Shown: piece after piece, positions 1-46,522 of the stretch
Numbering within the stretch: position 1 is the first letter of the stretch
How the letters are laid out: the number at the start of each line of letters is the position of its first letter
NCBI GenBank assembly: GCA_037179515.1
Contig: JAXCGZ010004402.1
Location: 1 to 51,239 of the forward strand
Length of the DNA stretch: 51,239 nucleotides
Source of the DNA: Halocaridina rubra
Lineage: Eukaryota; Arthropoda; Malacostraca; Decapoda; Atyidae
Direction: 5' to 3'
Made by a program: the position numbers and the translations under genes
Notes under the pieces: generated by a model
Database searches by the model: none
What the model was told of the DNA's origin: nothing
Seen by the model: the letters and a program-made list of their open reading frames with translations, nothing else

Positions 1-854
1 AAGTAGGCAACGAGAACAATGGTAGAGAACTTCAGGAGGATCTAAATAATCTGCATGAGTGGTCAGAAAAGTGGCTAATGAAATTCAATACTTCAAAATG
101 TAAGGTAATGAGAATGGGTACAAGTGCAAGAAGGCCCAAGCTTGACTACTCGGTGGCTGGAGTACAACTTCAAGAGACAGAAAATGAGAGAGATCTAGGA
201 GTAAACATACTGGCAGATTTGTCTCCAGAAATACATATAAATGGTATAGTAAGGGCAGCATATGCATTCTTATCAAATGTAAGGGTAGCCTTCAGGCACA
301 TGGACAAGGAAATGTTCAGAAATATTTATGTAACCTATGTGAGGCCAAAACTCGAATATGCAGCCCCCTTTTGGAATCCGCACTTGAAAAAACACATAGC
401 TAAGCTTGAAAAAGTTCAAAGACATGCCACGAAACTGGTGCCAGAAATACGCAATCTCAGTTATGATTAGAGGCTGAGGGAATTAGACTTACCATCACTC
501 GAAGCTAGAAGAGTGAGGGGGGATATGGTGACAGTCTTTAAATTCCTTCATGGTTATGATAGAGTGGATAGGGATCGATATTTTGATATGGCTGGCTCTA
601 GAACTAGAGGTCATAGTTTGAAGCTTCGTAAGAAAACTTGTTTGCAGGATGTAAGGAAATACTTTTTCAGTGTAAGAGTAGTTGATAATTGGAATTGGCT
701 AAGCGAGGAGGTAGTTAATGCTATCTCAATCCATAGTTTTAAGGACAGGTATGATAAGTATCACTAAGTCTAAAATGGAACCGATGAGGAGACGGGAAGA
801 TACGAGCTTTGGGCTCTTTCCCGTAAACACAATTAGGTAATCACAATTAGGTAA

Positions 855-857
<3 letters not shown>
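1..857 (+). mobile_element. CR1/L2-like LINE, copy A (3' end)
   Basis: This is the 3' end of a LINE ORF2 cut off by the window edge. Frame 3-767 encodes the post-RT C-terminal region and ends at TAA (765-767). One nonsense codon (TAG 468-470, replacing GAG of other copies) breaks it. The 3' UTR has the family stem-loop (792-824) and two copies of the tail unit ACAATTAGGTAATC, and then runs directly into a CA repeat. Confidence 0.9.
792..824 (+). promoter_or_regulatory. Conserved 3' UTR stem-loop of the LINE
   Basis: ACGGGAA (792-798) pairs perfectly with TTCCCGT (818-824), and an inner GAGC (804-807) pairs with GCTC (813-816) around loop TTTGG. The same hairpin occurs near the end of copies A, B, D, F, G, H and I, always just before the tail repeats; copy C has a one-base change in the inner arm (GCTA). 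By analogy with stringent LINEs it may be the site where the reverse transcriptase recognises template RNA. Confidence 0.6.

Positions 858-909
<52 letters not shown>
856..909 (+). repeat. (CA)n microsatellite, about 27 units
   Basis: A pure CA dinucleotide tract joins the 3' tail of copy A to the truncated 5' end of copy B. Confidence 0.98.
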
Positions 910-911
<2 letters not shown>

Positions 912-1680
912 ACTTCAAAATGTAAGGTAATGAGAATGGGTACAAGTGCAAGAAGGCCCAAGCTTGACTACTCGGTGGCTGGAGTACAACTTCAAGAGAC
1001 AGAAAATGAGAGAGATCTAGGAGTAAACATACTGGCAGATATGTCTCCAGAAATACATATAAATGGCATAGTAAGGGCAGCATATGCATTCTTATCAAAT
1101 GTAAGGGTAGCCTTCAGGCACATGGACAAGGAAATGTTCAGAAATATTTATGTAACCTATGTGAGGCCAAGACTCAAATATGCAGCCCCCTTTTGGAATC
1201 CGCACTTGAAAAAGCACATAGCTAAGCTTGAAAAAGTTCAAAGACATGCCACGAAACTGGTGCCAGAAATACGCAATCTCTGTTATGATGAGAGGCTGAG
1301 GGAATTAGACTTACCATCACTCGAAGCTAGAAGAGTGAGGGGGGATATGGTGACAATCTTTAAATTCCTTCATGGTTATGATAGAGTGGATAGGGATCGA
1401 TATTTTGATATGGCTGGCTCTAGAACTAGAGGTCATAGTTTGAAGCTTCGTAAGAAAACTTGTTTGCAGGATGTAAGGAAATACTTTTTCAGTGTAAGAG
1501 TTGTTGATAATTGGAATTGGCTAAGCGAGGAGGTAGTTAATGCTATCTCAATCCATAGTTTTAAGGACAAGTATGATAAGTATCACTAAGTCTAAAATGG
1601 AACCGATGAGGAGACGGGAAGATACGAGCTTTGGGCTCTTTCCCGTAAACACAATTAGGTAATCACAATTAGGTAATCAC
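910..1680 (+). mobile_element. CR1/L2-like LINE, copy B (5'-truncated)
   Basis: It begins abruptly at AATACTTCAAAATG inside ORF2, immediately after the CA tract. The C-terminal ORF2 frame stays open from 909 to the TAA at 1587-1589 with no stop, so this fragment is not decayed. The 3' UTR hairpin and two tail units are present, ending at a short AC run (1678-1690). Confidence 0.92.
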
Positions 1681-1690
1681 ACACACACAC

Positions 1691-2979
<1,289 letters not shown>

Positions 2980-4572
2980 CTTACAGCCACAGAGGTATGC
3001 AAGGCGCTGATGGAGTTTGATTTTTCATGAAGCTACAGGTCCTGATGACATATCCCCTCATGTACTTAAAAAATGCGCAAACTCAATATCAGTGGCACTA
3101 AGGATCATATTTAAAAAGTCACTGGAATCAGGGGATATTGCAAGATGCTGGAAACAAGCAAACGTGATACCTATCTTCAAAAAGGGAAGGAGGGACGCGG
3201 CTCTGAACTATAGACCAGTTTCCTTGACCAGCATAGTTTGCAACGTTATGGAGAAACTACTAAGGAAACATATCTCTCTTCACTTGGAATCCTTCAACTT
3301 TTTGTCAGTGAGGCAACATGGCTTCAGAGAAGGTAGATCAACAGTAACAAACTTATTAGAATTTTATGATGAGGTAAGCCGAATCTTACAGGAAAGAGAG
3401 GGCTGGGCATATTGCATATTCCTAGACTTCCAGAAAGCATTTGACACTGTTCCACATGGGAGACTTATTAGGAAGCTGCAAGCAATGGCTAGAATAGGTG
3501 GAAATGTCTTGGAATGGATAAAAACTTACTTCGAAGGAAGGGAACAAAGGGTTGGAGTAAGACACTCAGTGTCTGAATGGTGAAGAGTTAGTAGTGGAGT
3601 TCCACAGGGTTCAGTTTTTAGGGCCTCTTTTGTATCTTGTATATGTAAATGACCTACCAGAGGCTGTAAATTCATTCATGAATATGTTTGCAGATGATGC
3701 AAAGATTGTGAAGAAAGTAAGAAACGAGAACAATGGTGGAGAACTTCAGGAAGATCTAAATAGTCTGCATGAGTGGTCAGATAAGTGGCTAATGAAATTC
3801 AATACCTCAAAATGTAAGGTAATGAGAATGGGTACAAGTGCAAGAAGGCCCAAGCTTGACTACTCGGTGGCTGGAGTACAACTTCAAGAGACAGAAAATG
3901 AGAGAGATCTAGGAGTAAACATACTGGCAGATTTGTCTCCAGAAATACATATAAATGGCATAGTAAGGGCAGCATATGCATTCTTATCAAATGTAAGGGT
4001 AGCCTTCAGGCACATGGACAAGGAAATGTTCAGAAATATTTATGTAACCTATGTGAGGCCAAAACTCGAATATGCAGCCCCCTTTTGGAATCCGCACTTG
4101 AAAAAGCACATAGCTAAGCTTGAAAAAGTTCATAGACATGCCACGAAACTGGTGCCAGAAATACGCAATCTCAGTTATGATGAGAGGCTGAGGGAATTAG
4201 ACTTACCATCACTCGAAGCTAGAAGAGTGAGGGGGGATATGGTGACAATCTTTAAATTCCTTCAAGGTTATGATAGAGTGGATAGGGATCGATATTTTGA
4301 TATGGCTGGCTCTAGAACTAGAGGTCATAGTTTGAAGCTTCGTAAGAAAACTTGTTTGCAGGATGTAAGGAAATACTTTTTCAGTGTAAGAGTAGTTGAC
4401 AATTGGAATTGGCTAAGCGACGAGGTAGTTAATGCTATCTCAATCCATAGTTTTAAGGACAGGTATGATAAGTATCACTAAGTATAAAATGGAACCGATG
4501 AGGAGACGGGAAGATACGAGCTTTGGGCTCTTTCCCGTAAACACAATTAGGTAATCACAATTAGGTAATCAC
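2980..4572 (+). mobile_element. CR1/L2-like LINE, copy D (5'-truncated)
   Basis: It starts at CTTACAGCCACAGAGG, upstream of the RT core. Visible parts are KKCANSISVAL, the NYRPVSLTS block, FREGRSTVTNLL, FLDFQKAFDTVPHG and FADDAK. Lesions relative to copy F are a small indel near 3020, a TGA at 3581-3583 (AGA in copy F) and one extra T at about 3616 that shifts frame; the frame then stays open to 4481. It ends with the hairpin and two tail units, and copy E follows with no spacer. Confidence 0.92.
3017..4481 (+). pseudogene. Partial LINE reverse transcriptase, copy D
   Basis: The RT fingers, palm and C-terminal region lie in two open stretches (3017-3583 and 3594-4481) separated by a nonsense codon and a one-base insertion. 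Catalytic Asp positions (FLDFQKAFD and FADD) are intact, but the endonuclease is absent. Confidence 0.85.
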
Positions 4573-5041
4573 GCAATCTCAGTTATGATGAGAGGCTGAG
4601 GGAATTAGACTTACCATCACTCGAAGCTAGAAGAATGAGGGGGGATATGGTGACAGTCTTTAAATTCCTTCATGGTTATGATAGAGTGGATAGGGATCGA
4701 TATTTTGATATGGCTGGCTCTAGAACTAGAGGTCATAGTTTGAAGCTTCGTAAGAAAACTTGTTTGCAGGATGTAAGAAAATACTTTTTCAGTGTAAGAG
4801 TTGTTGATAATTGGAATTGGCTAAGCGAGGAGGTAGTTAATGCTATCTCAATCCATAGTTTTAAGGACAGGTATGATAAGTATCACTAAGTCTAAAATGG
4901 AACCGATGAAACATTATTTCCATTTCAATACAATGGGTATTCGTCAGCCAGGGCAAGCCCCAACCCCCCACTGTGGTGTCCAACCACAGCTTTGGGCTCT
5001 TTCCCGTAAACACAATTAGGTAATCAATTAGGTAATCACAC
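4573..5041 (+). mobile_element. CR1/L2-like LINE, copy E (variant 3' UTR)
   Basis: This very short copy starts at GCAATCTCAG right at the end of copy D's tail. The last part of ORF2 is open to TAA 4887-4889. In the 3' UTR the usual left hairpin arm is replaced by an unrelated segment of about 80 bp (4909-4988), which has its own hairpin CTGTGGT/ACCACAG (4971-4989). The shared CTTTGGGCTCTTTCCCG and tail units then resume. It ends at unique-looking flank, not a microsatellite. Confidence 0.88.
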
Positions 5042-5482
<441 letters not shown>

Positions 5483-5795
5483 AAGTGGTTCCCAACCTTT
5501 TATGACCATGCCCCACCTAAGCATCTCTAAACTCCTGATACTCTTCCCCTGTGACATTGGTCCACCGACACACGCGAGGGTGAGGAGGCGGAAAGTGCAT
5601 TGTGGACCAATTACCCACCTACATATATATACTCAAATATTTTTATGCATGCATACTGTATATGCACCGAATATATAAACTCGCACATAGACTCATTAGA
5701 AAAAAAAAATACTATTAATAACACATTCTCGAATTACCCACTTAAAATTCAAATTAACCCCCTGTGAAGCGTGAGCCCCACGTTGTGAATCACGG
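5483..5795. mobile_element. Degraded hAT-type MITE
   Basis: The left end AGTGGTTCCCAACCTTTTA, followed by a CCCC-rich stretch, has the typical hAT terminal form. The right end (GTGAGCCCCACGTTGTGAATCAC) reads as a diverged inverted version. There is no coding content and the target duplication is unclear. Confidence 0.55.
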
Positions 5796-6063
5796 TCCTA
5801 GAGCCTTCTTGAAAAATTCCTTGGTATATGTTTACTTTCACATCCACAGCGCGTTGATAACACAGTAAAAAAATGCCGTAAGTATCTAGAAATGAGTAAT
5901 ATCAGTTATCACACTTATCTGAGATTTAACTACCTAACTAAACTTAACCTTATATTATAAAATAATATCATGGGAGTGTCTGTCTGACTTGGGTGTGAAA
6001 ATAAACATTTACCAATTCCTAATTACCTATATATGCCCACCGAGTGTCATTAAGACGCGTATC

Positions 6064-6123
<60 letters not shown>

Positions 6124-6545
6124 GAACTGTACGTTTCAAAACTGTACTTTACTTTACGTATATATTGTAAGAAGAAGACTTAAAGTTCTATACTGGAAAA
6201 TATAGAAGAAGAAAGCAAAATAAAGGCTTTATATTTGTAAACAAACTTTTGCGAGTTGGTCTGCACATTCTGGAAGGGAAACTTTTCCAAGTGAATGCGG
6301 AATATCAGTCACTTTCTTTGGCGACAAATAAAATTGACAGTACCAATACAGCGTCAGACTAGGGTAACAATACCATAAAATAAGGATTTTTGCTACTTTG
6401 CTTTCAAAATGATGAGTGTACCTTTACTAAAATTCAATATGGGTTAGATAGGCAACGACTCGGCTTAGGCAGCTATTTTGCATAAGTTACCTAAGGATTT
6501 TCCATCGTGTACATTAAGAATTTATAACTTAGGGATTATATAGAG
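5796..6545. repeat. Intergenic with (AAT)n microsatellite
   Basis: An AAT trinucleotide tract runs from 6065 to 6123. Nothing else is recognised in this stretch; short open frames across the repeat are artefacts. Confidence 0.7.
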
Positions 6546-6926
6546 CAGTGGTTCTTAACCTTTTTCAGTATATGCACCCCTTTCAAATCCGCAGTCAGTT
6601 CTCGCACCCCCAGATTGCTGAAATACAAAAAAATGCTAAAACTACAAAGTGTTACCAACGTGTCCTATACGCGTCCCTCCCTCGTCCATCCAAATCACAT
6701 GCGTGTACCCTGTACTCGAGTCTGTTGCAACTTTGCCACTTCATTAGGAAATTAGGTTTAGAACTTTAGCTTTATCTCTATCTCAGAACACTGCTGAAGC
6801 AAAAAAAAAAAAAAAAAAATTCAGGAAAAATATAACGAGTATATAAAAATATATTTTTCTTTAATAATTCATAGGCATTCTCGAGCCCTTAGGAACCCAC
6901 CTCACACCCCCGGTTAAGAATCATTG
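6546..6926. mobile_element. hAT-type MITE with diverged 8-bp target duplication
   Basis: The left end is CAGTGGTTCTTAACCTTTTT and the right end reads inward as CAATGATTCTTAACCGGGGG, so the terminal 15 bases match except at two positions. The flanks ATATAGAG (6538-6545) and ATCTTGAG (6927-6934) agree at 6 of 8 positions. The body is short and non-coding with an A-run near 6800, so any movement would have needed a transposase supplied elsewhere. Confidence 0.72.
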
Positions 6927-8317
6927 ATCTTGAGGTACTCTCATGATAGGTTGCCTAGTTAGATGTGATTGTGTGGTGGCGCAAGGCTAGTATTGGGGCA
7001 GAGATAGTTTGGGTCGATGTAATCTGCACCAAACTCTAACTAACAGAGAATATTATATGTAGCCCTACTGATAAGAGTTACAGAAATATTTTATAACTGT
7101 TTACTTTCACACCTCCAGTTGTAAAAATATTCTAAAGTATTACGTTAGGTTTGGTTAAATTAATTCACCCACATTTAAAAAAAAACATTGATATTGGAAA
7201 TTGCTGTTTTTTTAGTTTGATTCAATGTTTCGTATTTTCTTTTCACTTGCTGAGGGGTCGAAAAGTATATATTTTCCAAAGTTGCTCTAAGACAAAATAT
7301 GGTCTGGTAGTCTAATCAGTGAGTTGGTTGCTTTCCCAAGAGTCTCACTTGGTCCACTTGCATGAATTATAACCTAGACCAGTGTTCCCCTATTATGAGA
7401 TCCTCTGCGGAAGAAGTATGGTTGGAAAATGTATTATCATGTACAGAGATTACTTAACTAAAGTCATATTAAAAATTATTCAGATCATGGCATAAAATGG
7501 TGACTTGTAAAATTCATCAGTATTGTAATAGTTTTTATGTAGCTTCAAGAGCCTATGACGCCAATTTGTCAATTAAACTTCAAACAATAATAAGGCTATA
7601 GGAAACAGCTTGAATTGTGATTACTGGGTACAAAAAAGGAAGATTTTAATCAAAACTGATGGAAGCAACTTTGCACAATGCATTAAAGTACAGTTTCTCT
7701 TCATTACACTCGGGTTTAAATAGTGCAGTCTGGCATTAACGGTGTTGGAAAATATAAAGAAAAAATAAAATTTCATAAATTTTTTTCCTTCAAAAATGAA
7801 TTATAACAACTACAGTATTTGTTTTACATAAATCGTATTTGACAAAGTTCAAGGACAATACAGTAATCTTGGCATAACTCAGAGTATGCAAGAAGTTGGG
7901 AATAGAATGTATATTCATTATAGATATATATTCAAAAGGGTTTTACTTACTCGGGTAGTGGTGGAACCACTTAACAGCTAAAAATGAGGTACAATTGTAT
8001 CTATTAGTAAAAGAATGATTAAGTAATGTTAAGCCATCATAAATGCTGAATGAATTTCTTTAAGGCAGAAAAATATCAGTGTAGAACAATTCAAAAGTTT
8101 GTGTAAAAAGGGAAGTGATAAGGTCTATGAATAGTCTTTTAATTGTGACTCTTCACTTTTTGGATGTATGCAACAGCACTCTCTTTAGGGTGCAACATCT
8201 CAGTTGTTACAAAAAGGCATCGCAGCTAGTTTATCAATTTAGGAAAGTATCTAATGAAACCATAAGTTTCTTAATTTTTATTTTTTTTTATATTTTGCAT
8301 CACTGTTAATCCCTATT
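6927..8317. other. AT-rich non-coding stretch upstream of LHPP
   Basis: No open frame with recognisable homology, no clear terminal repeats and no simple repeat were seen. It may be 5' intron or intergenic sequence of LHPP. Confidence 0.6.
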
Positions 8318-8455
8318 TCAGTGGAGGTTGACACAGACAGGTTGGAGATGGGGGATTAAAGCTAGTTGCTCTTCTTAATGCCCCACGGTGGCATCAGTCT
8401 TGTTACTTTCCATCTTACGTACTATAGCACTGAGCTAACATGGCCTCCTACATGA
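8318..8455 (-). mobile_element. tRNA-derived SINE, copy 1
   Basis: The block GGAGGTTGACACAGACAGG...GGGGATTAAAGCTAG...GCCCCA recurs in related form at 11420, 23208, 24500 and 42545 and inverted at 23600 and 42985. On the minus strand the far end (rc of AGCACTGAGCTA) resembles a tRNA A-box start. Confidence 0.6.
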
Positions 8456-9434
8456 TACTGCAAGTTTTACAACTAAGAACCCCATGAATGTTATATACAA
8501 CTAATGACTATAATTCTTTATTCAATATCCTTTTCAGTAACATAAATGAAGTACACCATTTCCACTTAGCCCTATGGCTAAGAGAATTTTTGACTGAAAT
8601 GAAGAGTAACTAATAGGTTAAAAAGTATTCAACATTATTTGAAGCAATGACTATGCTACTCACTGATGCAATCTAGCTACTTCACAATATAAAAATAAAT
8701 ACATATCTAATGAATATGAAGCAAATTTGGATATCAGAAATCATGTGCAGTTTCCATGTAATGTTCATAATAAATACATTTGATAATACAGAAATTTTTT
8801 TTACAAAACAACATTCATATAAAGAAATTTTTTGATACACCAATCTCAGTGATAATGAGAAAAATAGTAATAGGGAACTATAAGAAGTTTCAGAGAAATC
8901 AACAGCCGTCATATATAACAAGATAGGTTTAAAAGAAAGTAGTGATAGGTAGGTAACAAATCATTATTGTTAAACTCCTTATAAACTCACCATTGCTTAT
9001 GAATGAGAGAACATAGAGATACATTAGCTAATAAAGAAGCATTTGAGCATCCTATAAATATGTTCCATCATAAATATGTTTTATATATATGTTGCGCTTA
9101 GTGGCATAACATATACAGTATTTTGTTTTGATTACTGGGGTTTTAAGTGAAAGAGATAACTTACTTTATGTCTTAAGTAAAAGAAAATTAGAAATTAAGA
9201 TATTTGCATGTAATTTACACCTTGAGGAATACTAAATGGTCAAACTATCATAGTTTCTATGTATAGGAGGGTTTAGAAGGAATCTGTTATTAGGTAATGA
9301 TGATATAGAAACAATATTTCTTTTACCATTTTTCACTGTGAATGTGATGCATAATGCAAGTAATTTATTTATGAATAGTTGTTCTATCTGACATATTCAA
9401 CTATCAAATTGACATCATATTATTAATATTTCAG
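8456..9434. other. AT-rich non-coding stretch before LHPP exon 1
   Basis: No gene or repeat is recognised. The last bases (TATTAATATTTCAG) form the splice acceptor of LHPP exon 1, so at least the 3' part is intronic. Confidence 0.65.
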
Positions 9435-9452
9435 AATTTATATGCAAGCAAA

Positions 9453-43448
<33,996 letters not shown>

Positions 43449-45274
43449 AGCAATAATTTACAGTTTGATTGTAATAAAATAGTGAAACAGGATTTTGGCA
43501 CTCCAAATTTGGGAATTTTAATTGATTTCTTCACCTTTTTTTTTTTTTTATTAGAGCAGCATGACATAAGTGATAACATAACTGTAATCTTGCCTTTGCT
43601 CATGAAAATATTATAGCTCATTTTGATTTTGTGGGAGATAATGATGTGAATATTTTAGAATTCTTAAGCAAATGCTTGTGGATTTTTTTTATGATGTGTA
43701 TATTATTTGACACATAATTCAAAAAAAAATTAATTTGAGGAATATTTTAGTTTCATAAGAATTTTCAGTTAGAACAAAACAGGCCCTAGATTGTGTTTTA
43801 TATAATGATTTTTATTCATAGTACAGATTGAGTACAAATATTAAAGGTTGCCGGTGTTTCAGTTCCGATATCCATCTGAGATGCTCCTCAGAACAAATAC
43901 CCATTCTCTTGCAAAAAGTCACAAAGGGATTAGATATCAGTGTAGTTCTTGCCAATATTTAGTGACTGTTAATATACACTGATATTGGGTAATAGGTAAT
44001 AATTTACATATCATGGTTCAGAATATTTCGTACTCATCCAGTTCTACACAAAATTTTGGTCTGTGTGTTATTTCAGTTATTTGAGAATTACAAAATGGGA
44101 TGATTGGGCGATGCTAGTTGGGCACAGTCATTTTGGCGTTATTTGTTTGTAAAGATAGGTTAGGTCAGGTTTTCAAAATATGAAAATCTTAGTGCCAGTA
44201 CGTTCATCATCAAGTGGATTGTTGCTAAAATGGATTTTGATTTCAAAGAGCCAGCTCCAAAACGGCTATGCCAAAATGGACCAAATTCTGAGAATTATGA
44301 GCTCTAAATATAAACCAAAATGTATAGCTACCTAATTCCTTTCCAAAAGTAATTGCATTATGTTTCTGTTTATATTCTTTTATGAATGAATTTTTAAGTA
44401 GTGAATAGTCACAGCATCTAAAGTAGTGTGGAGCTACACAATTTTTAAAGTCTGTGACACCAAGATATAATATTTTTGCTAAGCACAATTCGTTTTCTTC
44501 TTTGTACTGTCGATATCTGTTCCAGCCTTTATTCTCCACCTCCAACCTGCCTGTGTTCACCCCCATTCAAATGGGAATGAAAAGTGGCGCAAAACTGCAG
44601 ACATACTCTGCATGAGGTTGTTACAGGGTAGCTGAAGACTTGGCTGTTCTACAGTCTTCTGTATTGTTCCTATATTACAATCACTGTACTTAGAAATAAT
44701 GATTAATACATAAAATATAGTACACCTATCGTATATTGTTGATATCCATATTGTTGAATATTGTATATACTATTTTACCTTGTGAGAGAGTATTTTATAC
44801 AAGGAAATTACATTTTTCCAATTGTAGTTGCCTTTCAGTATCCTAGCTCTTGTTTTATAGCGTAGCATATATTTATACACCAGATCACAAAAGACTAACT
44901 GTCCACTAGCTGTAATCAATCAGGCTGGGTTATCTGGTTTGGAACTAATGCCAGTAATAAGTTTTTTAACCAATTATCTTCCTAAGATATTCATTAAAAA
45001 AGTATTCAAAGAAAAGATTGAAGATAAACTTACTACATATGAAATCATATTGAGAAATTTCTGTTCGAGAAATATTGTCAGCCATGTTCAAGTTAAGTAG
45101 TCCAAGAATGTTATATTGAGACCTCATTTGACCTAAGAATGGACTGACAGCTATGAATAGATATTTACCACAGAGTATGGTGTGACATTTGCTTAGTTAT
45201 TATTGTTATTATCATTATTATTATTATTATTATTATTATCTCTAATGTGGGGAAAGAGAAAATACCTCACTTGT
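43449..45274. other. 3' flank of LHPP, mostly unrecognised
   Basis: It contains the likely LHPP poly(A) region, a short SINE end at 44520-44580 (CTCCAACCTGCCTGTGTTCACCC) and a small TTA tract near 45200-45240. The open frame at 44243-44566 runs into the SINE piece and has no motif. No gene is seen. Confidence 0.6.
43473..43478 (+). terminator. LHPP candidate polyadenylation signal
   Basis: A canonical AATAAA lies 25 nt after the LHPP stop codon. A 3' UTR this short is possible. A weaker ATTAAA near 43840 is an alternative. No transcript evidence is available. Confidence 0.5.
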
Positions 45275-45665
45275 AATATTAGTTTGTCATAAAAGTGTGT
45301 GTTGCGTATGGTTGACAATCCCTTATGTCCTGAATTTTTTCCTTGCCAACCATGATGGGGAGGATCAAGAATATCTCCTCCGTGCTCCCCTGTGTGTCGT
45401 AAAAGTCGATTAAATGGGGGTGGAGTGAGGGGACGGATTTCCTCCTATGTGATCTCTCCCAATAGTGAGTCAAAGTTCTTTGCTTTGACTCAGCCTCTTC
45501 ATTATAAGAGAGATTATGGCTTTTATATATAATAAATGTGGATCATGAGCTCATAAAAGGGGTTATGATGACCAGGCTGATGAAGCACTACCTCATCCAA
45601 CACTTTTATGTTGTGAGCAGCTTATTAGCTCCAGTATATACTTGGATCATGTTGAAGCTCTGTTA
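45275..45665. mobile_element. Dispersed repeat related to 10930-11105
   Basis: TGTGTGTCGTAAAAGTCGAT, TTTGCTTTGACTCAGCC and GCTGATGAAGCACTACCTCATCC form a SINE-like interspersed repeat. The CTTTGACT..GCC block is shared with 11073 and 50040. Confidence 0.5.
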
Positions 45666-45710
45666 CCTCCCATTTTACTTTAGTTGATGTCTGATAGCTT
45701 CAACAGACTA

Positions 45711-46520
45711 GAAACTAGAATTTCTAAACAAGAAGATAAAAACAAACAGCTAAATGACAACCTAAATGAATTAGATGTTAGTTCACTGCTCTCTTCTGAG
45801 AGAGACGAGATTGCAGCTTGGAATGTCCATATTAAGGAAAACGATGAACTGTTTAGAAAAGAGTTCCAGGAGCTGAATATGGAAAATGATGCCATGAAAA
45901 CTTCCTTTGCTGATGCACTAAAGGGGAATGTGGCAGTAAAGGAGGTTGTAAAAGTGGTGGCACTGGAAAACATACAAACAGTAGACTATAAAGAGACAGT
46001 AATCGAAAAAATGAGACGTTGTGATGGAAAGGGCAAACCCACTCATCAAACAGGCACTTGATAAAGAGAAGACAGTGGTAATCTCAGGCATAAGCAAATC
46101 CCAAGAGCCAACATGGCAGGGGAGACTTGAAGAAAATAAAGCTAGGATTGTAGACCTGATAAGAAAGCTTGGAGTAGTTTGTGGTCCTGAGGATATTGTA
46201 AACATACACCAACTAGGCAAATATTCGAGGGAAGGAAAGCCGAGACCAACAAAAGTAACCTTTGAGAGAGGGGAAACATGTAGGGAAATATTGTTGGAAA
46301 AAAAAGTCTAAAAGACCTTCAAGAATTCAAAGAAGTGTTCATTAGACGATACAGAATACAGGAAGAGATGGGAAAGATGAAAAACTTGTTGGAAGAGGCA
46401 AGAAGGTTAAATGAGGGAAGGAATGAAGAAGAGAAGAAAAATTTTCATTTCAGAGTTCTTCCAGACAAAGGGGAGATAAAGAAGATAATGACACAAGATC
46501 AGGGGATGGGGCCCCATTAA
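45711..46520 (+). pseudogene. LINE ORF1 remnant, copy I
   Basis: It starts within the coiled coil (KQEDKNKQLNDNL). A 2-nt deletion near 46012 (AAAATGAGACG where F has AAAATGAAAGACG) and a 1-nt change near 46300 break the frame. The C-terminal region HQLGKYSREGKPRPTKVTFE is kept, and the last stretch ends at TAA 46518-46520. Confidence 0.85.
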
Positions 46521-46522
46521 GA

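Noticed and set aside
85..276. Recurrent 63-residue minus-strand frame beginning MIRMHMLPLL in every LINE copy
   Set aside because: It is the antisense shadow of the conserved LINE ORF2 C-terminus; its conservation follows from the sense strand.
775..805. Hammerhead ribozyme core in the LINE 3' UTR (ACCGATGAGGAG...GGGAAG)
   Set aside because: The conserved CUGANGA is CCGATGA and the GAAA box reads GGGAAG; the required pairings are absent.
44243..44566. 107-residue minus-strand frame downstream of LHPP
   Set aside because: Its start lies in a SINE fragment and no motif is recognisable; probably chance.
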